A program made the translations under genes and the position numbers. The notes below the pieces were generated by a model, which was not told the DNA's origin, made no database searches, and was given only the letters and a program-made list of their open reading frames with translations. Positions 1-8,521 of a stretch of DNA of 64,000 nucleotides are shown here, in pieces. Origin of the DNA: Bog-532 sp963828445 (GTDB lineage Bacteria > Actinomycetota > Actinomycetes > Streptosporangiales > Streptosporangiaceae); NCBI GenBank assembly GCA_963828445.1, contig CAWHFP010000001.1:620001-684000 (forward strand), written 5' to 3'. Positions within the stretch are counted from its first letter, which is position 1; each line of letters starts with the position of its first letter.

Positions 1-1
1 C

Positions 2-1313
2 AAGGCGCTCAAGCCGCCGCTGCTGCGCTGGCCGGGCGGCAACTTCGTGTCCGGCTACCACTTCGCCGACGGCATCGGCCCGCGGGACCAGCGGCCGCGG
101 CGCACCGACCTGGCCTGGCACGCCGAGGAGTCCAACCGGTTCGGCACCGACGAGTTCATGCACTACTGCGAACTGGTCGGCACCGAGCCCTACCTGTGCG
201 TGAACATGGGCACCGGCACCATGGACGAGGCCGCGGCCTGGGTCGAGTACTGCAACGGCACCGGCGACACCTACTGGGCCAACCAGCGGCGGGCCAACGG
301 CCACGAGGCCCCGTACGGGGTCAAGCTGTGGGGCCTGGGCAACGAGATGTACGGCCCGTGGCAGATCGGGCAGCTGTCGGCCGAGGACTACGTGAAGGCC
401 GCCCGGCAGTACGCCAAGGTCATGACCTGGACCGATCCCAGCATCGAGCTGGTCTCCTGCGGCGAGACCGGCTGGAGCGACTGGGACCGGGTGGTGCTGG
501 AGGGCCTGGCCGAGTTCGTCCGCTACCACAGCGTGCACATCTACACCGGCAGCGACGACTACTGGACCGACGTGCTGATGCCGCACCAGGCCGAGCGGGC
601 CATCCGCATCACCGGCGCCCTGATCGAGCAGGTCCGCTACAACCAGAAGATCGAGCACCCGATCCGCATCGCCTACGACGAGTGGAACGTGTGGTTCCGC
701 GAGCGGGAGGGCCGCGAGGGCCTGGAGGAGCGGTACACGCTGGCCGACGCGCTGGCCGTGACCACGTTCCTGCACGGCTTCCTGCGCCACAGCTCGCTGG
801 TCCCCATCGCCAACCTGGCCCAGCTGGTCAACGTCATCGCCCCCATCGTGACCAGCGACGAGGGCATTTTTCTGCAGACCATCTACCACCCGCTCCGGCT
901 GTTCGCCGACCACCTCGGCGAGCAGTCGCTGGACGTGTTCACCGCGTGCGACACCCACGAGCTGGTCCCGTTCCCCGAATCCGAACACTGGCCGTACCAG
1001 GTCGCTGATCTGGGCCCGTTCCCGGTGCTGGACGCGACGGCCACCTACTCCCCCGACCGCCGCGAGGTCATGCTCAGCGTCATCAACCGGGACCCCGAGC
1101 ACGACGTCAGCACCGAACTGCAGCTCGCCCAGGCCCTCGACCCGGTCGACCGCCACCGTCGAGGTCGTCAACGGCGGCAGCACCACCGCGTCGAACTCGT
1201 TCGACGCCCCCGAGGCCGTGTCCGTGGCCACCGCCACGATCGAGAAGTTCCGGTCCGGCACCGTCCACACTTTCCCCGCGCACTCCCACTCTGTCTTGAC
1301 GTTCCAGATCTGA
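2..1313 (+). pseudogene. Alpha-L-arabinofuranosidase, GH51; 5' end outside window, one frameshift near the 3' end
   Basis: GH51 enzymes release terminal alpha-L-arabinofuranose from arabinan, arabinoxylan and oligosaccharides, usually in the cytoplasm. The frame is open from base 2 (KALKPPLLRWPGGNFVSGYH), so the N-terminus lies upstream. Visible are the GNE acid/base motif (WGLGNEMYG, near 346-372) and the DEWN nucleophile motif (near 676-690), the signature of clan A arabinofuranosidases. After the residues QLAQALDP, near base 1144, the frame turns into arginine-rich nonsense. The frame shifted by one base reads STATVEVVNGG and continues as a normal GH51 C-terminal beta-domain ending HSVLTFQI at the TGA at 1311-1313. 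One surplus G in CCCGG (1144/1145) explains this. Either a real frameshift or a sequence error. The following sugar permease remnant suggests an arabinose-utilisation operon. Confidence 0.88.
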
Positions 1314-1345
1314 TCTCAGGCCATCCAAAGGAGGAAGGCAGATGA

Positions 1346-1504
1346 GATCCGTCTCATCGGTTCAACCAGACCCACAAGACTCACGCTGCGCCTGTGCCGC
1401 TGTCATGGCAGGCTCGGTACTGGCCTGTCGTGCCGATGGTGGTGGCGTTCCTTCTTATCCAACGTCGCTTCGTCGAGTCCATCGCCACCTCCGGCTTGCG
1501 TTAG
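1346..1504 (+). pseudogene. C-terminal remnant of a carbohydrate ABC transporter permease (MalG type)
   Basis: Frame 2 here encodes WPVVPMVVAFLLIQRRFVES followed by IATSGLR and a TAG at 1502-1504. This is the characteristic last transmembrane segment and tail of MalG-type sugar permeases (family tails read like FLLxQRxFVxGIxxxGLK). No start codon lies in this frame, which is closed by a TGA at 1343-1345, so only about 50 residues of a roughly 280-residue protein remain. A good Shine-Dalgarno (AAGGAGG, near 1328) and an ATG at 1342 sit just upstream but in a different frame, suggesting a deletion fused an original gene start to this tail. Assignment is from motif recognition only. Confidence 0.6.
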
Positions 1505-1533
1505 AACCGAGCATCCTGGCCTAGCCGGACAAG

Positions 1534-2796
1534 TCAGGCCGTCGGGCTGGCGATGGCGAGCTTGGAGCGGACGAGCATCAGTGGCGCCTGCGGGTCGTGC
1601 GGCTGGGGAATGGCGGCGAGGGTGAACTCAGCGATCGCGCCGGGACGGAAAACCAGGCAGTGGGTCGAGCCGCCGTACTGGAAGTAGCCGAGTTCCTCCC
1701 CCTTCGCGACATGGTGGCCGGGCGTCACCTCCGGGCCGATCAGGCACGAAGAAACGTCCGACATGCCGACGGCCACGAAGGCCAGCTGGCCAATGGCCGG
1801 GTCGTCGGCTTCGATGATGATGATCGCCCGCGCCGCGACGTGCGCCAGGTAGGACTGCGAGTTCATCGGCTCGACCGCGTCAGCGCCCTCCGAGTCGGGC
1901 TCGGAGTAATAGGTGCCCGCCTGGACGAACGCCCGCACGATGGTCCCGGCTACCGGGCTGTGCCAGCGGTGATAGTTGGTCGCGCTCAGAAAGGCCTGAT
2001 AAACGGTGCCGCCGACGAACTGATCGACCGACTCGTCGCCTGCCAGCATGTCCTCGAGCGAATAGGGCTGGCTCTTGATCCAGAAGCGGTCCTGGCGCTT
2101 GACGTCGGTGCTGATGCCGTAAGGCGTGGACTCACACGCGCTGACGATCACCTTGTCATCGTCGGGAGAGGCCACCGGGCGCTCGCCGTCTTTGAACCGC
2201 CGGGTGAAGAAGTCATTCCAGGAGGTGAAGCCCCAGTGCTCGTCCTTGGGGTCGTGCTCGTACTGCTCGATGCCGATCGCTTGCCGGGCCTGGGCGCTTT
2301 TCCAGCCGGTCGGTGAATCGTTGAGCGCGTAGAGCGAGTCGGCACCGCTGAGGAACACGCACCAGGCGTCGAGGATCTTCTTGATCATGGCGTTGACCCG
2401 CGGGTCGCGGTAGGCGGCGAAGCCGGCCCGGGTGCCCATCGTCCAATCGAGGATCGCGCCGAGCGGCGTGGCCACCTGGTCGCCGCCAAACTCAGGCGCA
2501 CTGGTCAGCACCTCGTTGATCAAGCGCAGCAACTGCGGCACGCTCTCCAGGTGCCGTTTGCGGTACGGCTTACGGTCCGGCACCTGAGCGATCATCTGAT
2601 CGATGTACATGCGCACCACGGGGTCGCTGCCGATCAGTTCCTGGAACTCGATGAGCACGGGATGAAGTTCGACCTGCTCACCCCGGGCTTCCGCCCGTTC
2701 ATGATGGCCGTCCAGCCAGGACTCCAGGGCATCCTGAGATTCCGGGAGCCAGCCAGCCTGGCGCCGTACGTCCATGGCGTGAGCGGGATTCGTCAT
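1534..2796 (-). CDS. Phosphatidylserine decarboxylase-family protein (L-tryptophan decarboxylase-like subgroup)
   Basis: About 420 residues. This pyruvoyl-dependent family decarboxylates phosphatidylserine or, in the longer subgroup that includes fungal PsiD, aromatic amino acids. The N-terminal 170 residues resemble the extra domain (PF12588) of that longer subgroup. The catalytic PSD domain follows, with WNDFFTRRFKDGERPV near 193-208, YHRWHSPVAG near 275 and the self-cleavage motif GGST near residue 375, where the serine would become the pyruvoyl group. No signal peptide or membrane anchor is seen, which favours a soluble amino-acid decarboxylase over a membrane lipid enzyme. ATG at 2796 is chosen over an upstream TTG. 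It lies 96 bp downstream of the NACHT ATPase on the same strand, so the two may be co-transcribed. Substrate unknown. Confidence 0.85.
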   Translation of the reverse strand: MTNPAHAMDVRRQAGWLPESQDALESWLDGHHERAEARGEQVELHPVLIEFQELIGSDPVVRMYIDQMIAQVPDRKPYRKRHLESVPQLLRLINEVLTSAPEFGGDQVATPLGAILDWTMGTRAGFAAYRDPRVNAMIKKILDAWCVFLSGADSLYALNDSPTGWKSAQARQAIGIEQYEHDPKDEHWGFTSWNDFFTRRFKDGERPVASPDDDKVIVSACESTPYGISTDVKRQDRFWIKSQPYSLEDMLAGDESVDQFVGGTVYQAFLSATNYHRWHSPVAGTIVRAFVQAGTYYSEPDSEGADAVEPMNSQSYLAHVAARAIIIIEADDPAIGQLAFVAVGMSDVSSCLIGPEVTPGHHVAKGEELGYFQYGGSTHCLVFRPGAIAEFTLAAIPQPHDPQAPLMLVRSKLAIASPTA

Positions 2797-2892
2797 GGAC
2801 AAGAGCTACCGGCGCCAGCTCAGCGCAAACCTGCCATCGCCACGAACTCACGCGGGGGTCCGGTGCTGGCGATCGTTCCGGTGGCGGACTGG

Positions 2893-4644
2893 TCAGGAGT
2901 ATCGCTCCAGTCGCTGGCGCAGCAGCACGTTCTGGCGGCGGCGCAGCCGGTACTCCAGGCTGGCCAGCGACTCTTCGTTGTTGAGGAACTCGCGGAATGT
3001 GTCGTGATAGACGAAGAAGCGTTCCGCTCTCGTGTCGCGGTCGGTTTCCGAATTGAAGAATTCCCGCCAGCTCTCGAATATGGTGCGCGCGAGTTCCTCG
3101 TCGACCCCGGGCAGGTTCTTCTGGCCGGCCATCTGGACCAGCATCGCAGCTGACATCGGCCGGTTGATGGCGGCTATACAGCGCACCGCCGCCTTGTGCT
3201 GGCGAACCAGGTCGGCCGGCCACAATTCCCCCATTACGTCCCAGTGGTACTGGTAGTAACCACCGTCGCCACCGAGGCCCTGCGGAAGTTGAGCTATGTC
3301 CTCCAGAGCCGCCCGGCCTAGTCTGTCTTTCCGGATGCTGGCCAGCATCAGCACGATGTACAGGAAATTCCCCTGGCTCTTGGTCACCAGCAGGTCGACA
3401 AACTCGGCCTGGCTCACCGCCCAGGCGTCGATCCGGCGCGCGAAGTCGGCGGCGTAGGGACCGTCCAGTTGCTCGTTGATGTACTTGCGGATGTCGAGCA
3501 GGTTGAACAGATCGTCGTCCTCGATCCGGACCACCCGGAGGTTCTCGACATTGAGGCTGTACTCCGCTTGCGGCCTGGTGGTGATCAGGAAGTACACGTG
3601 GGGGGGAAGGGTGGGCGGCAGCAGGAGCCGGTTGGCGCTCAGCGACGGCGGCGGGTCAGCTTCGTCCAGGGCGTCGACCGCGATGACCAGGGGCGCGTCC
3701 GGCCGCGCGGTGGCCGCCGCCTGGTGCAGCAGCGTGGACAGCGTTGAACTGTCTGGTTCCACCGGTTCGGGCAGCTGGCATCTCCGGGCCAGTTGCCGGC
3801 AGATGTCACGGAGAAACGCCTGGGTCGACGTGATCCCCTGACGCCGGTTGTTCGGGTGCCACGGATAACCCCGGGTTGCCACGAGATGGGAGATCAGGGC
3901 GGTCTTGCCGATGCCGGGTTCCCCGACGATGAGCAGGTACCCGGACGGGAAGCCGGGGTCGTTCATGATCAGCTTGTCGATCTGCTGGATGAAGTACTCG
4001 CGGCCGGTGAAGCTCGCGGTCCGGTCCTGGATCACTGTTCTGGCCCCGAGCTGAGCCTCCGGCTGATCCGCGCGGTCCACCTGCCCGGCCAGGTGATGGA
4101 GGTCGTCGACCGTGCCCTTGATGTCTTCCAGCGCGGCGAGCATCTCGCGCATATGACCAAAGAGCCGCTGCAGGTCCACATTTATGGCCAGAGGCTGCAG
4201 CGGACCACCCTCCAACGCGTTGACCTTGACTCCGCTGACGATCTCAGTGCACAGCTGATCGGCCAGCCACTCGCGCTGTACTCCCAGTTCGCGCAGGCAC
4301 CGCGACCCAACGTCGCCTTCGACCGTCTCGGTCCAGGTGTTCACCAGGCTGGGCAGATCCTGGAACTTCCGCGCCTTGGCCAGCCCCTTGCGTTTGGCCT
4401 CCAGAGAGGCTTTTAGCCTGCTCAGGCCATCGGGCTCAGCGTTCGCAGCCTCCGGCCGCACGGCTATCCGGCCAACGACCGCCTCAATCGCCCCGGCGAA
4501 GACCTCGCGCAGCGCCTGCTCGGCAGGAGGGCCGAGGATAGCCCGTTTCGCCGCGGCCGACGCCCTTCCGACCAGGGCCTCGACCGCGATCTCGAAGAAG
4601 GCGTCGGCCGGATTTACGGCCCGGAGGTCCATCCCGAACGGCAC
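2893..4644 (-). CDS. NACHT-domain STAND ATPase
   Basis: 583 residues. NACHT/STAND proteins are signal-transduction ATPases that oligomerise on sensing a ligand; bacterial members include antiphage sensors. The N-terminal 200 residues are alanine-rich and helical with no recognised effector fold. Then come FTGREYFIQQID (near 212), Walker A GEPGIGKT (241-248), Walker B VIAVDALDEAD (320-330) and the sensor-like FLITTRPQ (352-359), followed by a helical C-terminal region ending in basic RLRRRQNVLLRQRLE. The sensor repeats that usually follow NACHT are absent; instead a separate WD40 protein is encoded divergently 77 bp away. GTG at 4644 has AAGGAG about 8 nt upstream. The PSD-family gene follows on the same strand. 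Function as defence or signalling is inference. Confidence 0.82.
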   Translation of the reverse strand: MPFGMDLRAVNPADAFFEIAVEALVGRASAAAKRAILGPPAEQALREVFAGAIEAVVGRIAVRPEAANAEPDGLSRLKASLEAKRKGLAKARKFQDLPSLVNTWTETVEGDVGSRCLRELGVQREWLADQLCTEIVSGVKVNALEGGPLQPLAINVDLQRLFGHMREMLAALEDIKGTVDDLHHLAGQVDRADQPEAQLGARTVIQDRTASFTGREYFIQQIDKLIMNDPGFPSGYLLIVGEPGIGKTALISHLVATRGYPWHPNNRRQGITSTQAFLRDICRQLARRCQLPEPVEPDSSTLSTLLHQAAATARPDAPLVIAVDALDEADPPPSLSANRLLLPPTLPPHVYFLITTRPQAEYSLNVENLRVVRIEDDDLFNLLDIRKYINEQLDGPYAADFARRIDAWAVSQAEFVDLLVTKSQGNFLYIVLMLASIRKDRLGRAALEDIAQLPQGLGGDGGYYQYHWDVMGELWPADLVRQHKAAVRCIAAINRPMSAAMLVQMAGQKNLPGVDEELARTIFESWREFFNSETDRDTRAERFFVYHDTFREFLNNEESLASLEYRLRRRQNVLLRQRLERYS

Positions 4645-4721
4645 CGGCGTGCTCCTTTCGCCCGGTGAGGCTCTCCCTACGTAACCGGGAGCTGTCTCCG
4701 CGCCAAGGCTAGTGTGATGGC
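4645..4721. promoter_or_regulatory. Divergent promoter region between the NACHT and WD40 genes
   Basis: These 77 bases separate the two divergent starts. The NACHT side carries its Shine-Dalgarno AAGGAG near 4655-4660. No convincing palindrome or clear -35/-10 pair is visible. A shared short control region would fit co-regulation of the two genes, which is inference. Confidence 0.4.
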
Positions 4722-7700
4722 ATGGCAGCCGAGGGGGACCCGGTCGAACCGGATGTTGTCGAGCTGATCCGGGATGGCCTGCAGAGTCTGCGAGCCGAGG
4801 GGGACACCGAAGGCTTACTGCGCACGGCGCGGTCGATCCTGTACTGGGCCGAGCGCATGGAACTGGCTGACCCCGGGCCGTTCGACCAGGAGCTGGCCCT
4901 GTTCGCCGAACCCGACCTCCAGGCTCTCCGCTGTGCGATCAGGCAGGGTGAGCACGTCCTGCGGGCGCCTTCCGGCGACTGGCAGACCAAGGCGATGGCT
5001 CTGCTGGCCGAGCTGGACAAGCACCCCATCCTGTCCGGCATCGCGGCCCGGGGCCGGGCCGACCTGGCCGCGGCTGGCCTGGAGGTCGGCCAGCCATCGG
5101 ACCTGCGCTGCTGGTGGAGCCCGGAGGACAGCCCCTCGGTGGGGGTCATCGACCTGCACGGCCACAAATCGCCGGTTACTGGCTGCTGTTTTCTGCCCGG
5201 CCCGCGCCAGCTGGCCACCTGCGATCAGAACGAGGTCCTGGTCTGGGACATCGATCGTGAGGCGCTGGTGGCCGTGCACCGCGACCACGACGGGGACGAG
5301 GTCATGGATGCGTGCGGGCCTCACTCCGGGGCCTGGCTGGTAACGGTCAACGTCCAGGGCGGCCGGATGGGAATGACGGTGGGGAACAAGGCCGCGCTGA
5401 AACTCTGGGACCTGCGAGCGGGTGGCGCGCCCCGGACGCTGACCGAGAGCAAAGACGGGCCCTATGGGTGCGAGCTCAGCCCGGACGAGAAATGGCTGGT
5501 GACGCACCATGCCAATCACACCGTGCACTTCTGGAACACCGCCACGTGGGAACACGCCGGAGTGATCAGCGGAGAGTCCGATCCGGTCGTCATCACCTCG
5601 GGCACGCCCACGCGGTACGCACCTGACGGCTCCTGGTTCGCACAGGCCGATGTGAACGGGAACATCGGCCTGTGGGACCCGGAAACCCTGGGGCTCAGAC
5701 TAATGCTCGACGGGCATCCATCGGGTGTCACCAACCTGGCCGTTCCGGATGATGCGTCCTGGCTGGCCAGCACCGACGGCGGTGAGGTCTGCATCTGGGA
5801 TACCCGCCAAGGGACGCTGCTCGTCCGCGTAGACGCATCGGGAACTGGCTGCTCCGGGCTGGTGGCCGACCCGGCCGGGCGATGGGTGGCCGCCTGCTTC
5901 GGGCCCGACGCGCTCAGGGTCATCCCCGTGACCCGGCAACTCCAGCATGACCAGGGCACAGGCGGTGGGCGCCGCTGGCCAGAGCGGTTGCCGTGCGTCG
6001 CGCCGGGCGCTCCGGAGATCTTCGTGGGTTCCGTCTGCCGGGCCAGCCAGGACGGCCGCCGGGTCCTGAGCGTCACCGGCATGGAAGAGGAGCATCGGCG
6101 GAGCGTCTCGTCCTGGCACGTCGTGAGATGCTGGGACACCGCGACGGGGCACCGCGTCAGTGGACCTGCCCGTCGGCCGGGCGGGTTGCCGACGACGGCT
6201 ATGCCCCGCAGCGGCGCATGGGCCGCGCTCGTGGACGATTACGAAATCGGGATTCTCGATCCAGAGACCACCGACGCTCTGGCCGAATTCGACTATTCGC
6301 CCTACCGGGTTCGCTCGGTGGACTTTGGTGGCCGAACCATTGCGGCCGGATTCGAATCCGGGATGGTCCGTATGTACCGGCCGGGCCCTCGCAGCTCGCT
6401 GGTAGGTATCAGCGGGCGGGCTCCCGCCGACCTGGCGGGCTGTTTCGCCCCGCCGCACGGCCGGTCGGTCATCGCCTGGTCGGGATGGCGCTCCCGGCAA
6501 GCCTTCGTACTCGATTCGTCGTCCGGCGCCGTCCGCCACGCGCTTCAAGGCAGGAACACCGGCGTCTTCCTCAACCAGATCATCACCTCGTGCTGCCACT
6601 CCCCCGACGGCTCGTGGGTCGCCACCGCTGACGACAACGGCACCGTGCGGGTCTGGGATCCCGAAACCGGGCATCAGCTGGCTGAGGCCGCGGGTCAGGA
6701 CGGAGAGGATTTCCTGGCCAGCGACTGCGCCTCGGCCAGATGGATGGCGACGGTCGCCAAGGGCGGACGGCTCCACATCCGCGATCGACGGGGCGTGCGA
6801 CGGCGGGAAATACGCCTGGCCGGTCCGCCGCAGAGCGGATGTGCAGGGACTGATTCGTGGCTCGCGGTCGAGCACGAGACGAGCATCAGCATCTGGAATC
6901 CCTTGACCGGCGCGCACCTGCGCGACCTGCCCGGGCGGTTCGGCGCGTGCCCGTTGCCGGCCGTCGGCGGGGATGACGTGCCCCTGCTGGCCTGCACGAC
7001 ACCAGACGGGCAGGTCACGATGCTCAATCCGGTGACCGGTGAGTCATACGGCACCTTCAGCACCCCCGCCGGGCTCAAGGCCCGCGACGAAGGCGTGCGG
7101 GTCCGGGCCGCGCACCCCAACCTGCGGTGGGTCATCGTCTCGGACAGCTTCGGCGGACTCGACGCCTGGGACGTCCGGAAGCGGGCGTTGATCAGGGTGT
7201 CCCGTGGATACGACACGCCCGTCGTGGCCTGCCGGGTGAACAGAGACGGCACGATGCTGGCCGTCGCCGAGCAGACCGGCCTGCTGCGGGTGTGGGACAC
7301 GGCAACCTGGCGGCCGGCCGCGCGGGTACGGACCGGCGGGCCGCTGGCCGATTGCTGCTGGTCACCGGATGCCACCCGGCTCTACGCGGTGGGTAATCGG
7401 GGTGCCTACTGCTACGAGTTGCCGCCTGACCCGACCTCAACGGCCCCAGCGCCGGGTCAGGAGTACACCCCGTGGACCCGCGCCATCGTGCTGGAAGGCC
7501 TGGACACCGAGATGGCCCAGCACGGCTACGTGCTGATGGTCAAGCGGTACTGCGAGGAACTGCGCCAGCTGGCCGAGCTGTGGCGTCAGGTCGACCCGGC
7601 CGGGTGGTGTCCATGGGCGGTCGTCGGTGCGGACGCATCGTCCGGGGTGGGCCCCGCAGGTACGTGGCCGGTGGCCAGATCAGGCTCGCGTGTAGATGGC

Positions 7701-8198
7701 CAGCTTGAGGGCGGGGTCGTCGTTGGCCTGGAAGGTGGCGTACTCGTAGCGCAGCGGGCCGCGGTCCGGGTGGTACAGCACCTTCCGCCCGGACATGCTG
7801 CGCCGCACGTCGTGCGCCTCCCACCAGGCCACAAACTCCTGGCCTTCGCGACGCAGGCGGTTCATCAATTTTTCGAAGGCTGGGTCGCGGGACCACAGGT
7901 CATGCGTGGCCCGGAACTGCGCGACCATCCGGCGCGCTTCACCCGCCCAGCCCGGCCCGAACCGCTGGCGGGCCGCCGGGTCGGTGAACATGAAGACCAG
8001 GATGTTGCGGTCCTCCTCGCCCACCTGGCCGAAGTCGGTGATGACGTCGGCCGCGGCCGCGTTCCAGCACAGCACGTCCCAGCGGCGGCCGGTGACGTAG
8101 GCGGGCTGGTCCAGGCCCTGGACCAGGCGCTGGATGGCCCCGGGCACGCTCTCCCGGGCGAAGGCCCGGTGCCGCGGGCTGCGGGCCAGCGCCCGTAG
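4722..8198 (+). CDS. Large WD40-repeat protein; C-terminus runs into antisense DNA
   Basis: The frame encodes 1158 residues. Residues 1-130 are helical with no recognised fold. Repeats then begin near DLHGHKSPVTGCCFLP, and WD-type strand ends recur: VWDIDR, LWDLRA, FWNTAT, LWDPET, IWDTRQ, CWDTAT, VWDPET, IWNPLT, AWDVRK, VWDTAT. This suggests two stacked beta-propellers, a scaffold for protein binding or ligand sensing. Coherent sequence ends with a short helical tail (YCEELRQLAELWRQVDPAG, near 7605). From about 7680 the frame lies opposite the XRE regulator and its 170 residues read like antisense of that gene, so the native stop may have been lost. In many actinomycetes NACHT and WD40 are fused in one chain; here they are separate and divergent. 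Confidence 0.75.
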   Translation: MAAEGDPVEPDVVELIRDGLQSLRAEGDTEGLLRTARSILYWAERMELADPGPFDQELALFAEPDLQALRCAIRQGEHVLRAPSGDWQTKAMALLAELDKHPILSGIAARGRADLAAAGLEVGQPSDLRCWWSPEDSPSVGVIDLHGHKSPVTGCCFLPGPRQLATCDQNEVLVWDIDREALVAVHRDHDGDEVMDACGPHSGAWLVTVNVQGGRMGMTVGNKAALKLWDLRAGGAPRTLTESKDGPYGCELSPDEKWLVTHHANHTVHFWNTATWEHAGVISGESDPVVITSGTPTRYAPDGSWFAQADVNGNIGLWDPETLGLRLMLDGHPSGVTNLAVPDDASWLASTDGGEVCIWDTRQGTLLVRVDASGTGCSGLVADPAGRWVAACFGPDALRVIPVTRQLQHDQGTGGGRRWPERLPCVAPGAPEIFVGSVCRASQDGRRVLSVTGMEEEHRRSVSSWHVVRCWDTATGHRVSGPARRPGGLPTTAMPRSGAWAALVDDYEIGILDPETTDALAEFDYSPYRVRSVDFGGRTIAAGFESGMVRMYRPGPRSSLVGISGRAPADLAGCFAPPHGRSVIAWSGWRSRQAFVLDSSSGAVRHALQGRNTGVFLNQIITSCCHSPDGSWVATADDNGTVRVWDPETGHQLAEAAGQDGEDFLASDCASARWMATVAKGGRLHIRDRRGVRRREIRLAGPPQSGCAGTDSWLAVEHETSISIWNPLTGAHLRDLPGRFGACPLPAVGGDDVPLLACTTPDGQVTMLNPVTGESYGTFSTPAGLKARDEGVRVRAAHPNLRWVIVSDSFGGLDAWDVRKRALIRVSRGYDTPVVACRVNRDGTMLAVAEQTGLLRVWDTATWRPAARVRTGGPLADCCWSPDATRLYAVGNRGAYCYELPPDPTSTAPAPGQEYTPWTRAIVLEGLDTEMAQHGYVLMVKRYCEELRQLAELWRQVDPAGWCPWAVVGADASSGVGPAGTWPVARSGSRVDGQLEGGVVVGLEGGVLVAQRAAVRVVQHLPPGHAAPHVVRLPPGHKLLAFATQAVHQFFEGWVAGPQVMRGPELRDHPARFTRPARPEPLAGRRVGEHEDQDVAVLLAHLAEVGDDVGRGRVPAQHVPAAAGDVGGLVQALDQALDGPGHALPGEGPVPRAAGQRP

Positions 8199-8462
8199 GT
8201 GGGTGCGCTCGGCCGGGTCCAGCCGCAGGGCCCGGGCCAGGGCGTCGATGGTGGCCGCCGACGGCCGGACCGCGCGGCCCTGCTCCAGCCGGACGTACCA
8301 GTCGACCCCGATCCCGGCCAGCTCGGCCACTTCCTCGCGGCGCAGGCCCGGAGTCCGGCGCCGCCGGCCGTCGGGCAGGCCCAGCTCAGCCGGGTTGAGG
8401 CGCTCCCGCCGCGAGCGGAGGAAGTCACCCAGCTCGACGTGTGACGCGTGGGGGGTAGCCAT
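7680..8462 (-). CDS. XRE-family helix-turn-helix regulator with MmyB-like ligand domain
   Basis: 260 residues. The N-terminus has the family pattern LGDFLRSRRERLNPAELGLP, then RRTPGLRREEVAELAGIGVD (HTH, about residues 36-60) and WYVRLEQGR. The remainder is a MmyB/MLTR PAS-like domain (LCWNAAAADVITDFGQV, residues HPDRGPLRYEY). Such proteins usually control the adjacent divergent oxidoreductase gene and may sense a small hydrophobic ligand. Here that gene is the MDR oxidoreductase at 8522, and the 59 bp between them holds an inverted repeat. The ATG is at 8460-8462. Its 3' half lies opposite the tail of the WD40 reading frame. Confidence 0.92.
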   Translation of the reverse strand: MATPHASHVELGDFLRSRRERLNPAELGLPDGRRRRTPGLRREEVAELAGIGVDWYVRLEQGRAVRPSAATIDALARALRLDPAERTHLRALARSPRHRAFARESVPGAIQRLVQGLDQPAYVTGRRWDVLCWNAAAADVITDFGQVGEEDRNILVFMFTDPAARQRFGPGWAGEARRMVAQFRATHDLWSRDPAFEKLMNRLRREGQEFVAWWEAHDVRRSMSGRKVLYHPDRGPLRYEYATFQANDDPALKLAIYTRA

Positions 8463-8466
8463 TAAT

Positions 8467-8483
8467 CCTAGGATAGTACTAGG
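8467..8483. promoter_or_regulatory. Inverted repeat, candidate XRE operator
   Basis: CCTAGGATAGTACTAGG has arms CCTAG/CTAGG and contains the perfect palindrome TAGTACTA (8474-8481). It lies 5 bases upstream of the XRE start in the divergent intergenic region, where autoregulation and control of the oxidoreductase would be expected. This is also the only A/T-rich stretch locally, so promoter elements may overlap it. Confidence 0.6.
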
Positions 8484-8521
8484 CCTTCCTACGCGGCCCG
8501 GAGCACGGTTGAGTGGGGCCC

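Noticed and set aside
1342..1524. 60-codon ORF with a good ribosome site after the GH51 gene
   Set aside because: Its protein has no family character; the adjacent frame encodes a recognisable permease tail, so this is a junction artefact.
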